Source: Candidatus Gerdarchaeota archaeon (GTDB taxonomy: Archaea; Asgardarchaeota; Heimdallarchaeia; JABLTI01). From it: a stretch of 5,059 nucleotides of DNA. Under the pieces are notes generated by a model. That model saw only the letters and a list, made by a program, of their open reading frames with translations, searched no databases and was not told the origin of the DNA. Numbering within the stretch: position 1 is the stretch's first letter; every line of letters begins with the position of its first letter. Below, in pieces: positions 1 to 5,059 of this stretch. The stretch spans positions 1 to 5,059 of the forward strand of contig JAEOUJ010000263.1 in assembly GCA_016839405.1 (NCBI GenBank). Direction: 5' to 3'. The translations under genes were made by a program, and so were the position numbers.

Positions 1-480
1 GTTTTTCTAGTTCCTTTTATGATGATAATTGTATGGTATTTTGGTACAATAAATAATGTTAATAGATTACTTTCTGTTTTACCAGCCATTCCTTGTTTTT
101 TTGTTCTAATGTGGATAGTTTATTTTGCAATTACAAAAATCACAAGTAAAAGGGAACAAGTGAGAATACAAAAAGCAATAGCAAGTGGTGAAATTGAATC
201 TTTAGAAAGAAGTACAAATGATTTTAAAGAGCAACTAAAAATTAGTTTAACACAAAAACCAATAAAAGAAATAATGAGAGAAATTGAAATTATAAAATTT
301 AATGAAGATATTTCACAAGAAAATTGCAATATTTCTAGAATTAAATTTACTAAAGAAGAAGAAATTTCACGATGTCCATTTTGTAAATCTGTTTTTAAAA
401 AAGAATATTTAATCGAATGGTTATTGAAAAATGAAATTTGTCCAGTTTGCAGAAAAAGAATTATTGTAAGATTAATTTAA
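1..480 (+). CDS. Membrane-anchored half-RING protein, copy 1 (5' partial)
   Basis: The reading frame is open from base 1, so the gene begins outside the window. The first ATG (19) would cut through the first membrane helix that the downstream paralogue has. Visible are the end of one hydrophobic helix, a second helix (about 75-130), a charged helical linker, and a C-terminal module with CPFC (codons starting 373 and 382) and CPVC (439 and 448). An IEWL segment sits between the pairs, as in RING-H2 domains. By comparison with Asgard RING-like proteins, an earlier C-x-x-C pair reads CNIS and the middle His/Cys ligands read K and Y, so only one zinc site is complete. RING domains usually recruit ubiquitin E2 enzymes; whether this one does is unknown. 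The zinc module should face the cytosol. It lies 41 bases before its paralogue and is probably co-transcribed. The family role is inferred from motif pattern only. Confidence 0.72.
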   Translation, partial: VFLVPFMMIIVWYFGTINNVNRLLSVLPAIPCFFVLMWIVYFAITKITSKREQVRIQKAIASGEIESLERSTNDFKEQLKISLTQKPIKEIMREIEIIKFNEDISQENCNISRIKFTKEEEISRCPFCKSVFKKEYLIEWLLKNEICPVCRKRIIVRLI

Positions 481-521
481 AAAGCTTTATTAGAATAATT
501 AAATCATTTCTTATCATATGA

Positions 522-1076
522 TTGGGGGTAAAAGAGATAGCAAATAGAAGAGTCAAATTAAATAAACCTATTCATATTTTATTAGGTGCCCTTCTACTTT
601 TAGGATTAATTCTATTAATAGTATTTATTTCATGGGTTTTAAATTATGCAGGTAATAACATCTTTATTCCATATCTTTTGTTATCTTTATCCTTATTATT
701 TTTAATATCTATAACAGCTTGGTTAATTTATCAGATAATCAGAAAAAAACATTTTATAAAAGAACAGGAAATAGCACGTAAATCAAGAAACTTAAGATCC
801 CCAGATAGAAATATTAACAATTTTCGAATGCAATTAAAAATGAGTATAAACGATAAAGCACTACAAGAAACATTAAGAGGAATTAAAATAATCAAATTTA
901 ATGATGATATAATAGAAAAACATTGTAGCATTTCCAAAATCAAATTTAAAGCAGGTGAAGAAGTTTTTCAATGCCCATATTGCAAGTCATTATACAAGAG
1001 AAATTACCTAATAAAATGGTTAGCAAAAAATGATATATGCCCTGTTTGCAGGTATAAAATAATTGTCAGATCCTGA
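522..1076 (+). CDS. Membrane-anchored half-RING protein, copy 2
   Basis: This paralogue of the preceding gene has 184 residues. Two hydrophobic helices (about 17-42 and 47-73) form a membrane hairpin. A basic linker follows, then a conserved stretch (QLKxSI..K, IIKFN.DI) shared with copy 1, then the zinc module: CPYC (C151, C154) and CPVC (C173, C176) with IKWL between them. The expected first pair is CSIS (C135, S138), and the expected middle His/Cys are R160 and Y162, so the second zinc site is missing as in copy 1. The start is uncertain. In this frame TGA (519-521) directly precedes TTG at 522, and no ATG or GTG occurs before the first helix. No Shine-Dalgarno sequence precedes the TTG. 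An ATG at 518 would enter this frame if the G5 run (524-528) were G4. Function is unknown; a degenerate E3-like adaptor or a simple zinc-ribbon protein are both possible. Confidence 0.78.
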   Translation: MGVKEIANRRVKLNKPIHILLGALLLLGLILLIVFISWVLNYAGNNIFIPYLLLSLSLLFLISITAWLIYQIIRKKHFIKEQEIARKSRNLRSPDRNINNFRMQLKMSINDKALQETLRGIKIIKFNDDIIEKHCSISKIKFKAGEEVFQCPYCKSLYKRNYLIKWLAKNDICPVCRYKIIVRS

Positions 1077-1100
1077 CTTTTCATTAGATTTATCTTCCTA

Positions 1101-1126
1101 AAATAATTAATTTAAATTATTAATTT
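1101..1126 (+). promoter_or_regulatory. Candidate promoter/operator of the BtrH-like gene
   Basis: The 85-base gap before the start at 1162 holds TTTAAATTA (1111-1119), a fair archaeal TATA element that would place transcription start near 1140. It sits at the centre of an imperfect palindrome (11 of 13 pairs match) and between two copies of ATTAATTT (1106-1113 and 1119-1126, 13 bases apart). All of this is A/T-only sequence, so chance symmetry is quite possible. Confidence 0.35.
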
Positions 1127-1161
1127 GAGTAATATCTAAACAAGAAACAGATAGTGAATTT

Positions 1162-2382
1162 ATGAATAAACTATCAGATGAATTTAAGGTTCCTGATAAA
1201 GAATATTTTAAATCTGCTGGAATTAGTTCTGACAAAATAATTCTTGAATATAGACACATTCCAAGTGGTTTAAATTGTCAAACAAGTGCATTGCATAAAT
1301 TATACCACTTCTATGGCCATGATATATCAGAAGAAATGCTTGTTGGTATTGGTTCAGGTTTAGGATTTATTTATTGGTACATGAAAAACATGCCTGCGCC
1401 ATTTGCAGGAGGAATGAATTCAGGAAAATTCCCAGGATTAGTAGGCAGAATTGTTGAACGATTAAATGGAAATTATAAAATCCTTCAAACAAGTAGTGTA
1501 AAAACAGCGCATGAACATTTGAAACAAACACTTAAGATGAATCAACCAGCATTGATTTGTGTAGACATGGCTTATGTTGATTATTTTGGTATGGGAGAAG
1601 ATCAGCATTTTGGGCAACATATGTTTCTAGTATATGGTATTGATGAATCTAATAATCTAGCATATATTGCTGATAGATTTGATTTAGTTTGTACATTGCC
1701 ATTAACAAAATTGCAAGAAGCTAGAGCATCAAAATATCCTCCCTTTCCAGCTAAAAATCAAATGTTGCAATTTACTTTTCCAAAAAATTTACCCGATCTT
1801 ATTCCAATCATCTCAAATGCTATTAAAGATAATATTGATTATATGTTAAATCCCCCAATAAAAAATATGGGAATACCTGGTATTCTAAAATGGAAAAATG
1901 CATTAAGTAAATATCCTGAAATTATAGATGATCCATTATTATTAGTACAAGCTTTATGGAATCATTTCATTTATATCGAAACTGGAGGTTCAGGAGGAGC
2001 CTTCTTTAGGAAAATATATTCCAGATTCTTAAATGAAGCTTATGAATATACTTCCAATGTTAAATATGAAGATGCCTCAAATGATTTCTATGAAATAGTT
2101 GATTTATGGAAGAAAGTTGCAATTGCTTTATTACCTGATGCTTTTCTAGAATTACGAGATATACGAGAAATTCTTTACAAGGATAATGATGAATTGGAAC
2201 AGAAAGGTAATGATGCTCTTAAGGGTATTTTAGTAAGGCAAAAGCGATTGCAACAATTGGAACAAGATGCTTCTGATTATATCAAAGATGAGTTTCAAAA
2301 ATTGATTAAACCAGTGCAAGAATTATTATTAGATATATATAAAATGGAAAAAAAGACATTAGAGAACTTATCTAAAAAATGA
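1162..2382 (+). CDS. BtrH-like / DUF4872 family protein
   Basis: The 406-residue protein resembles the BtrH_N plus DUF4872 architecture. The N-terminal half has a papain-like cysteine fold: C39 in GLNCQTSAL, a GIGSGLGFIYWY segment (62-73), a PALICVDMAY strand (129-138), HFGQH with H153 before MFLVYG, and D171 in YIADRF. C39, H153 and D171 are the likely catalytic triad. The second half carries the DUF4872 hallmark TGGSGGAFFR (274-283) followed by a helical YSRFLNEA segment. The last 80 or so residues are charged and helical, possibly coiled coil. BtrH of butirosin synthesis transfers an acyl group from a carrier protein to an aminoglycoside; no carrier protein or sugar/amine pathway lies nearby, so the substrate here is unknown and a peptidase or amidase is possible. 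There is no signal peptide or membrane helix, so it is cytosolic. The start lacks a strong Shine-Dalgarno sequence. Convergent with nreA. Confidence 0.88.
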   Translation: MNKLSDEFKVPDKEYFKSAGISSDKIILEYRHIPSGLNCQTSALHKLYHFYGHDISEEMLVGIGSGLGFIYWYMKNMPAPFAGGMNSGKFPGLVGRIVERLNGNYKILQTSSVKTAHEHLKQTLKMNQPALICVDMAYVDYFGMGEDQHFGQHMFLVYGIDESNNLAYIADRFDLVCTLPLTKLQEARASKYPPFPAKNQMLQFTFPKNLPDLIPIISNAIKDNIDYMLNPPIKNMGIPGILKWKNALSKYPEIIDDPLLLVQALWNHFIYIETGGSGGAFFRKIYSRFLNEAYEYTSNVKYEDASNDFYEIVDLWKKVAIALLPDAFLELRDIREILYKDNDELEQKGNDALKGILVRQKRLQQLEQDASDYIKDEFQKLIKPVQELLLDIYKMEKKTLENLSKK

Positions 2383-2393
2383 TTTAAAAAATG

Positions 2394-3755
2394 CTAATTG
2401 TAATTAAAAAAATCAGTGATTTTTTTCTGCTGAAGAGTATCTGAAATTAGTTTGCTATTTCTAATCCAAATTTTGAGTCCTATATTAAATCGTTCACTAA
2501 TATGATCTAATACCTCATTAAAAGTAGCGTATCTAATCGGTTTTTGTCTTAATGCATTTCTAACATTCTCTCGAACATTCCATACTCCAACAGGCATAAT
2601 ATAACCTGGACGAATTTCTCTTAAAATAATCACACTTGCTTGTCTTCTTTCTTTCATGAGAAGATCATTTACTGCAAGTCTTGCTGCATAATAACAACCA
2701 CCTATCTTTGCATAATTGGTTCGGCCATGATAATTCTCCCAATCGCCAAACATGTGAATGTTTTGATCAAAAGGATTCCAGATGGTACCAGGGTACCAAG
2801 CTTCAATACATTCATATTTCCAACCTTCCGGAAGCATTATGATTTGAAATAAATTATCCAAGTAATTACTTTCATACACTCGAAAATCATTAATTGTAGG
2901 AAATTGTCTAATATCCTTCATATATTCCTTAGAAAGCATGCTATCAACAGCTGTTATACTCCATCTTGTTGGAACTAATCTTCTTTTTCCTTCTAATCCA
3001 AATGAACCAACAGAAAATGCTCTTTGAATAGAGGATAGTCTTATATTATTATTATACAAATCTAGAACAGCTTCTGCTGCCTTAAGATCAGTATCATAAT
3101 AGGCTTTCTCGAGTCGACGTTCAGCTTTTATGTTATCTTCAATTTTTAAATTATCAATCAATGCAGAAGGCCCCATAGGTTGCACATCAGCATTTAATGA
3201 AAAAGAAGTGCTAGGTTTTGATTTAAAAGAAAGGTCTATGTTCACCGATTGTTCAGAAATACCTAGCAGTTTTGTTTCTTCTAAAATACTTCCTCCATTA
3301 TTAGGTTTTAAAACATTAACACGGTATTTACCACGAACAAGATTAAAACGCATATCAATTATTTCTTCAAAAGATTTACCAAACCAAAATTCAGGAATAT
3401 CTAATAAACTAGTATCACCTTCAGTTGGAGGAACAAGTGGACCTACATAAGCATTAGGATAACCAATTCTCCCAACAAAAACACTTGGTGGAGATGCTCC
3501 TTCTATTTTCTCTCGATCATAAAGTGGTTTTATTTTAAGATACGATTTAATCCTTGCCAATAGTGGACAACTTTTTTTCCCACATAACATTTTTCCTGCT
3601 TTACATATACTACATCTATTTGAAATGCCAACTGTTGTAGTTATATCATCAACATTAAGATCGGAAGCTACTTCTGCGGTTTTCACAGCTTCAGCTAACC
3701 AAGGAATTGTTTTCCCGAATTTTCTAACAATCTTTGGTTCTTCTAGTTTAGACAT
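2394..3755 (-). CDS. nreA: DNA repair protein NreA
   Basis: This is an archaeal NreA of 453 residues. N-terminal Nre domain: a four-cysteine zinc motif C48-x2-C51-x6-C58-x4-C63, then PPSVFVGRIGYP (about 89-100) and GPLVPP (105-110). C-terminal Nre domain: LSSIQRAFSVGSFGLEGKRR and LVPTRWSITAVD (260-271), both highly typical. The C terminus is a canonical PCNA-interacting peptide, Q443-K-K-I446-T-D-F449-F450, three residues before the end. In Haloferax volcanii NreA contributes to repair of mitomycin C damage alongside UvrABC and binds PCNA through such a motif; the same role is inferred here, on chromosomal DNA. The ATG at 3755 is preferred to an upstream in-frame TTG (3770) because GGAGA (3768-3764) lies 8 bases before it and overlaps the TTG extension. 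It is convergent with the BtrH-like gene and divergent from the 60-residue gene. No truncation or missing key motif. Confidence 0.96.
   Translation of the reverse strand: MSKLEEPKIVRKFGKTIPWLAEAVKTAEVASDLNVDDITTTVGISNRCSICKAGKMLCGKKSCPLLARIKSYLKIKPLYDREKIEGASPPSVFVGRIGYPNAYVGPLVPPTEGDTSLLDIPEFWFGKSFEEIIDMRFNLVRGKYRVNVLKPNNGGSILEETKLLGISEQSVNIDLSFKSKPSTSFSLNADVQPMGPSALIDNLKIEDNIKAERRLEKAYYDTDLKAAEAVLDLYNNNIRLSSIQRAFSVGSFGLEGKRRLVPTRWSITAVDSMLSKEYMKDIRQFPTINDFRVYESNYLDNLFQIIMLPEGWKYECIEAWYPGTIWNPFDQNIHMFGDWENYHGRTNYAKIGGCYYAARLAVNDLLMKERRQASVIILREIRPGYIMPVGVWNVRENVRNALRQKPIRYATFNEVLDHISERFNIGLKIWIRNSKLISDTLQQKKITDFFNYN
2406..2426. terminator. Probable bidirectional terminator inside nreA 3' end
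   Basis: A7-TCA, one G, then TGA-T7: a perfect 10-bp inverted repeat with a one-base centre. Each strand therefore ends in a T7 tract, the main archaeal termination signal. It lies 24 bases past the BtrH-like stop and 10 bases inside nreA, between convergent genes. It also encodes most of the nreA PIP box, so codon constraint (AAA AAA ATC ... TTT TTT) may explain part of the symmetry. Confidence 0.45.
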
Positions 3756-3763
3756 AGTATAAT

Positions 3764-3768
3764 TCTCC
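3764..3768 (-). promoter_or_regulatory. Ribosome binding site of nreA
   Basis: GGAGA read on the minus strand, 8 bases before the ATG at 3755. This spacing decides for that ATG over the TTG at 3770, which would bury the site inside the coding region. Confidence 0.75.
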
Positions 3769-3798
3769 AAATTAAGTTAATTTGCACAAAATTTTTTC

Positions 3799-3810
3799 TA
3801 AATATTATAT
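3799..3810 (-). promoter_or_regulatory. Candidate TATA box of nreA
   Basis: The minus strand reads ATATAATATTTA here, about 45-55 bases before the nreA ATG. Transcription would start near 3778, leaving a leader of roughly 20 bases that contains the GGAGA site. Low sequence complexity limits confidence. The rest of the 189-base divergent gap (3811-3900) shows no gene or clear motif. Confidence 0.35.
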
Positions 3811-3900
3811 TAATTAGATATAAGGTCTTACAACATATAATTCGATGATTAATTTTTAAAAGAAAAGTAAAGAGATAAACGAAAGTAATAAAATGAGTAG

Positions 3901-3912
3901 TTAAAAAAATAT
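3901..3912 (+). promoter_or_regulatory. Candidate TATA box of the DUF4177-like gene
   Basis: TTAAAAAAATAT lies about 35-45 bases before the ATG at 3945. A start of transcription near 3931 would give a short leader that just holds the GGTGAT ribosome site. Assigned by position and composition only. Confidence 0.38.
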
Positions 3913-3935
3913 TATACTTTATCATATGTTTACTA

Positions 3936-3941
3936 GGTGAT
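3936..3941 (+). promoter_or_regulatory. Ribosome binding site GGTGAT
   Basis: GGTGAT is complementary to the archaeal 16S rRNA 3' end and ends three bases before the ATG at 3945. It supports translation of the very short gene that follows. The spacing is slightly tight. Confidence 0.7.
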
Positions 3942-3944
3942 ATT

Positions 3945-4127
3945 ATGCAGAAAGCATTAATAGTTTGTATAAAGAAAGAAGAAAGATTCAAAGATGTAAA
4001 TAATTTAGTAACAATAGACGAATTAAATGAATATTTTCAACAAGGTTGGGAATTAGAAAGTCAAGATCCATTTGGTTCAGATTTTAATTTAATTGTAATA
4101 GAAAAGAAAGAAAAGTTGAAAAAATAG
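3945..4127 (+). CDS. Small DUF4177-like protein
   Basis: This 60-residue soluble protein has a strand-helix-strand-strand layout: ALIVCIKK (4-11), a helix with TIDELNEYFQQ (23-33), then GWELES (34-39) and NLIVIEKKEK (48-57). The pattern of an N-terminal strand, an LN helix, an invariant-looking GWEL turn and a closing hydrophobic strand with basic tail matches DUF4177-type mini-proteins (about 50-60 residues), whose function is not established. The gene is real judging by its GGTGAT site, its own promoter candidate, a following hairpin and a codon pattern free of stops. It is divergent from nreA across 189 bases, which need not imply a shared role. No membrane segment, signal peptide or zinc ligands. 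Family assignment is by eye from a short motif. Confidence 0.75.
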   Translation: MQKALIVCIKKEERFKDVNNLVTIDELNEYFQQGWELESQDPFGSDFNLIVIEKKEKLKK

Positions 4128-4132
4128 AAAAT

Positions 4133-4164
4133 AATTTCTAAAAAACAAATTTCTTTTAGAAATT
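4133..4164 (+). terminator. Hairpin with T-rich tail after the DUF4177-like gene
   Basis: AATTTCTAAAA (4133-4143) pairs perfectly with TTTTAGAAATT (4154-4164): an 11-bp stem with a 10-base loop, five bases after the stop codon, followed by TTCGTTT. Position fits termination of the 60-residue gene. The stem holds a single C-G pair, so it is weak as an RNA hairpin; the internal T4 and flanking T-runs may matter more in archaea. Confidence 0.5.
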
Positions 4165-4168
4165 TTCG

Positions 4169-4179
4169 TTTAAAAAATA
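4169..4179 (+). promoter_or_regulatory. TATA box of the YccF-like gene
   Basis: TTTAAAAAATA is a good archaeal TATA element. Its centre is about 47 bases before the ATG at 4221, putting the transcript start near 4200 with a 20-base leader that contains the GGAGAT ribosome site. It follows the hairpin directly, suggesting a transcript separate from the gene before. Confidence 0.5.
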
Positions 4180-4208
4180 CTTATTTAATTCTCTTCTAAT
4201 AATAAAAA

Positions 4209-4214
4209 GGAGAT
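4209..4214 (+). promoter_or_regulatory. Ribosome binding site GGAGAT
   Basis: GGAGAT ends six bases before the ATG at 4221, a standard archaeal spacing, and fixes that start. Confidence 0.72.
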
Positions 4215-4220
4215 AACAGA

Positions 4221-4568
4221 ATGGTAAATGTAATACTTAGATGGTTATGGACCATTTTTATTGGTACATGGGTTGCACCTATTTGGTTTTTAATTGGCTA
4301 TTTTTTAGTGGCAATTTATGTAACAAAAGATGTAGGTTTTTGGTTCTTTAAGCAACTTAGTTTTGCTTATTCACTTGAAAGATATGATGAGAGATTTTTA
4401 CAATACCCAAAAGCCATTACAAGTATCATTTGGTTTTATTTAGCAGGATGGTTAATTGGTGTATTTGTAATTTTTCTTGGAACTCTATTGGCTTTAACAA
4501 TAATATTTTACAAAAATGGTGCTAAAATGATTCATCAGATAGATGTAGCAGTAATTGCTGCACCATGA
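4221..4568 (+). CDS. YccF-like membrane protein with internal repeat
   Basis: The protein has 115 residues, mostly hydrophobic. Two repeats align at an offset of exactly 61 residues: W10/W71, G15/G76, G26/G87, L29/L90, G39/G100 and Q45/Q106. Each repeat has a long hydrophobic stretch (8-34 and 66-97), each likely one long helix or a tight pair, followed by an amphipathic helix (38-52 and 99-113). The layout matches YccF/DUF307 inner-membrane domains, including R-x-L/I-W-x(4)-G at the repeat start. The typical IIGIP-x-G turn is replaced by VTKDVG and IFYKNG, so it is a divergent member. Function of YccF proteins is not established. It has its own promoter, a strong ribosome site and a T-rich terminator, so it may be monocistronic. 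Family call by pattern; a different four-helix membrane family is the main alternative. Confidence 0.78.
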   Translation: MVNVILRWLWTIFIGTWVAPIWFLIGYFLVAIYVTKDVGFWFFKQLSFAYSLERYDERFLQYPKAITSIIWFYLAGWLIGVFVIFLGTLLALTIIFYKNGAKMIHQIDVAVIAAP

Positions 4569-4575
4569 AATATAC

Positions 4576-4609
4576 TTAAAAAAAACTATTTTTTAACAAA
4601 ATTTTTTTT
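4576..4609 (+). terminator. A/T hairpin plus T8 tract
   Basis: TTAAAAAA (4576-4583) pairs with TTTTTTAA (4589-4596) around a five-base loop, and T8 follows at 4602-4609. Starting eight bases after the YccF-like stop, the two T-tracts make a credible archaeal terminator. Confidence 0.5.
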
Positions 4610-4612
4610 AAA
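4605..4612 (+). promoter_or_regulatory. Possible TATA element of the last gene
   Basis: TTTTTAAA (4605-4612) overlaps the T8 tract. A usual archaeal distance of about 26 bases from its centre falls on the ATG at 4633, which has no Shine-Dalgarno sequence, so the mRNA may be leaderless. Confidence 0.3.
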
Positions 4613-4632
4613 GCTAATAATAATTGTCTAAT

Positions 4633-5059
4633 ATGAATATTCTTAATGAAATAGAACAGATTAGTTCTCAAATTCAAAAAGTAAAAAAAATTCCATCAGA
4701 TATTGATAATATATTTTATAGAATAAAAGGGGAGGGGGATGAAAGAAAGCTTAAATTTTATACTTATAATATAGTTCATAGACTAGCTGTAACAGCATTC
4801 GTTTGGATAATCATTCTTCTTCTTAATTATGGTGCATTTCATTATGAAAGATATTATCTAGGAGTATCTATTTCAGTTGTATTAATTTTACTAATGTTTA
4901 CACCAATTAGAATTTGGGTGTTAGATTTTAAAACTGACAAAGTTTATTCTATTTTTAAAATTATATGGATCCCAATAGTAAGAAAAGAATATTCAAAAAA
5001 ATCATTTTGGAATTCAAAGATTGAAATAATCTTTTATGTATTTTATTATCTAAGAAATA
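4633..5059 (+). CDS. Two-helix membrane protein, PH-like end (3' partial)
   Basis: The frame is open from ATG 4633 to the right edge (142 full codons, last codon ending at 5058), with no stop in the window. Layout: an N-terminal amphipathic helix rich in E, Q and K (1-20), a charged segment (21-50), and two membrane helices (about 51-66 and 74-91). A strand-like cytosolic segment follows, in which LDFKTDKVYSIFK (97-109) and IIWIPIVRKEYS (110-121) look like a beta hairpin. Such a hairpin after two helices resembles bacterial PH-domain membrane proteins (YdbS type); this is a weak inference. An in-frame TTG at 4624 is an alternative start; upstream of it TAA (4621) closes the frame. No ribosome site is visible before either. 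The gene was not recognised; membrane topology is the only firm statement. Confidence 0.72.
   Translation, partial: MNILNEIEQISSQIQKVKKIPSDIDNIFYRIKGEGDERKLKFYTYNIVHRLAVTAFVWIIILLLNYGAFHYERYYLGVSISVVLILLMFTPIRIWVLDFKTDKVYSIFKIIWIPIVRKEYSKKSFWNSKIEIIFYVFYYLRN

Noticed and set aside
1..1076. A complete ubiquitin-conjugation cluster
   Set aside because: Only the two half-RING proteins are present; no E1, E2, ubiquitin-like or deubiquitinase gene can be seen in the window.
1162..2382. Aminoglycoside (butirosin-type) biosynthesis locus
   Set aside because: The BtrH-like gene stands alone; its neighbours are a repair gene and small membrane proteins.
2640..3450. Plus-strand reading frames of 70 and 106 residues
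   Set aside because: They lie wholly inside the strongly conserved nreA gene on the other strand and have no own signals.
3756..3770. NreA extended by five residues from a TTG start
   Set aside because: The extension contains the GGAGA ribosome site, which is ideally spaced for the ATG at 3755.
3771..3944. A small RNA or tRNA in the 189-base divergent gap
   Set aside because: No cloverleaf, K-turn or GC-rich stem; the stretch is A/T-rich and explained by two promoters.
3743..3991. An 82-residue hydrophobic reading frame on the minus strand
   Set aside because: It overlaps the nreA start and the divergent promoter gap in another frame, has no ribosome site, and its composition follows from A/T-rich noncoding DNA.
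480..4568. Stop-codon reassignment (TGA recoding)
   Set aside because: TGA ends several well-supported genes here (1076, 2382, 4568), with noncoding sequence following.
4727..4775. Internal start: GGGGAGGGGG directly followed by an out-of-frame ATG at 4739
   Set aside because: There is no spacer between the G-tract and the ATG, and the frame ends after about eleven codons. The G-rich bases encode a plausible KGEGDE turn in the main frame.

Overview
The window looks archaeal and probably comes from an Asgard archaeon (Promethearchaeota; Loki- or Thor-like). The sequence is strongly A+T-rich. It carries an NreA repair gene with a C-terminal PCNA-binding motif, a near-exclusively archaeal family. 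Ribosome binding sites are of the GGTGAT/GGAG type, and TTTAAA-like TATA elements lie about 45 bases before several starts. Small RING-like proteins fit Asgard genomes. The phylum assignment is inference; the archaeal assignment is much firmer.

Left part (1-1076, + strand): two tandem paralogues, the first cut by the window edge. Each has an N-terminal membrane hairpin, a charged linker and a C-terminal RING-like zinc module. The module keeps one complete four-cysteine zinc site but has lost most ligands of the other. The second copy starts with TTG, or with ATG if one G of a G5 run is an error.

Middle (1162-3755): a BtrH-type cysteine acyltransferase/peptidase-fold protein with a DUF4872-like C-terminal half (+) faces nreA (-) tail to tail, with only 11 bases between the stop codons. 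A perfect 10-bp inverted repeat with T7 on both strands lies inside the nreA PIP-box codons and may terminate both transcripts.

Right part (3756-5059): a 189-base divergent promoter region separates nreA from three small + strand genes. These are a 60-residue DUF4177-like protein, a four-helix YccF-like membrane protein built from two 61-residue repeats, and a two-helix membrane protein running off the right edge. A/T-rich hairpins and T-tracts separate them, and each seems to have its own promoter, so they look like single units rather than a tight operon.

No RNA genes, CRISPR arrays, insertion sequences or attachment sites were seen. Five of the six protein-coding neighbours of nreA lack a clear shared pathway. 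The genes most worth follow-up are the half-RING membrane pair and the BtrH-like enzyme without a biosynthetic cluster.
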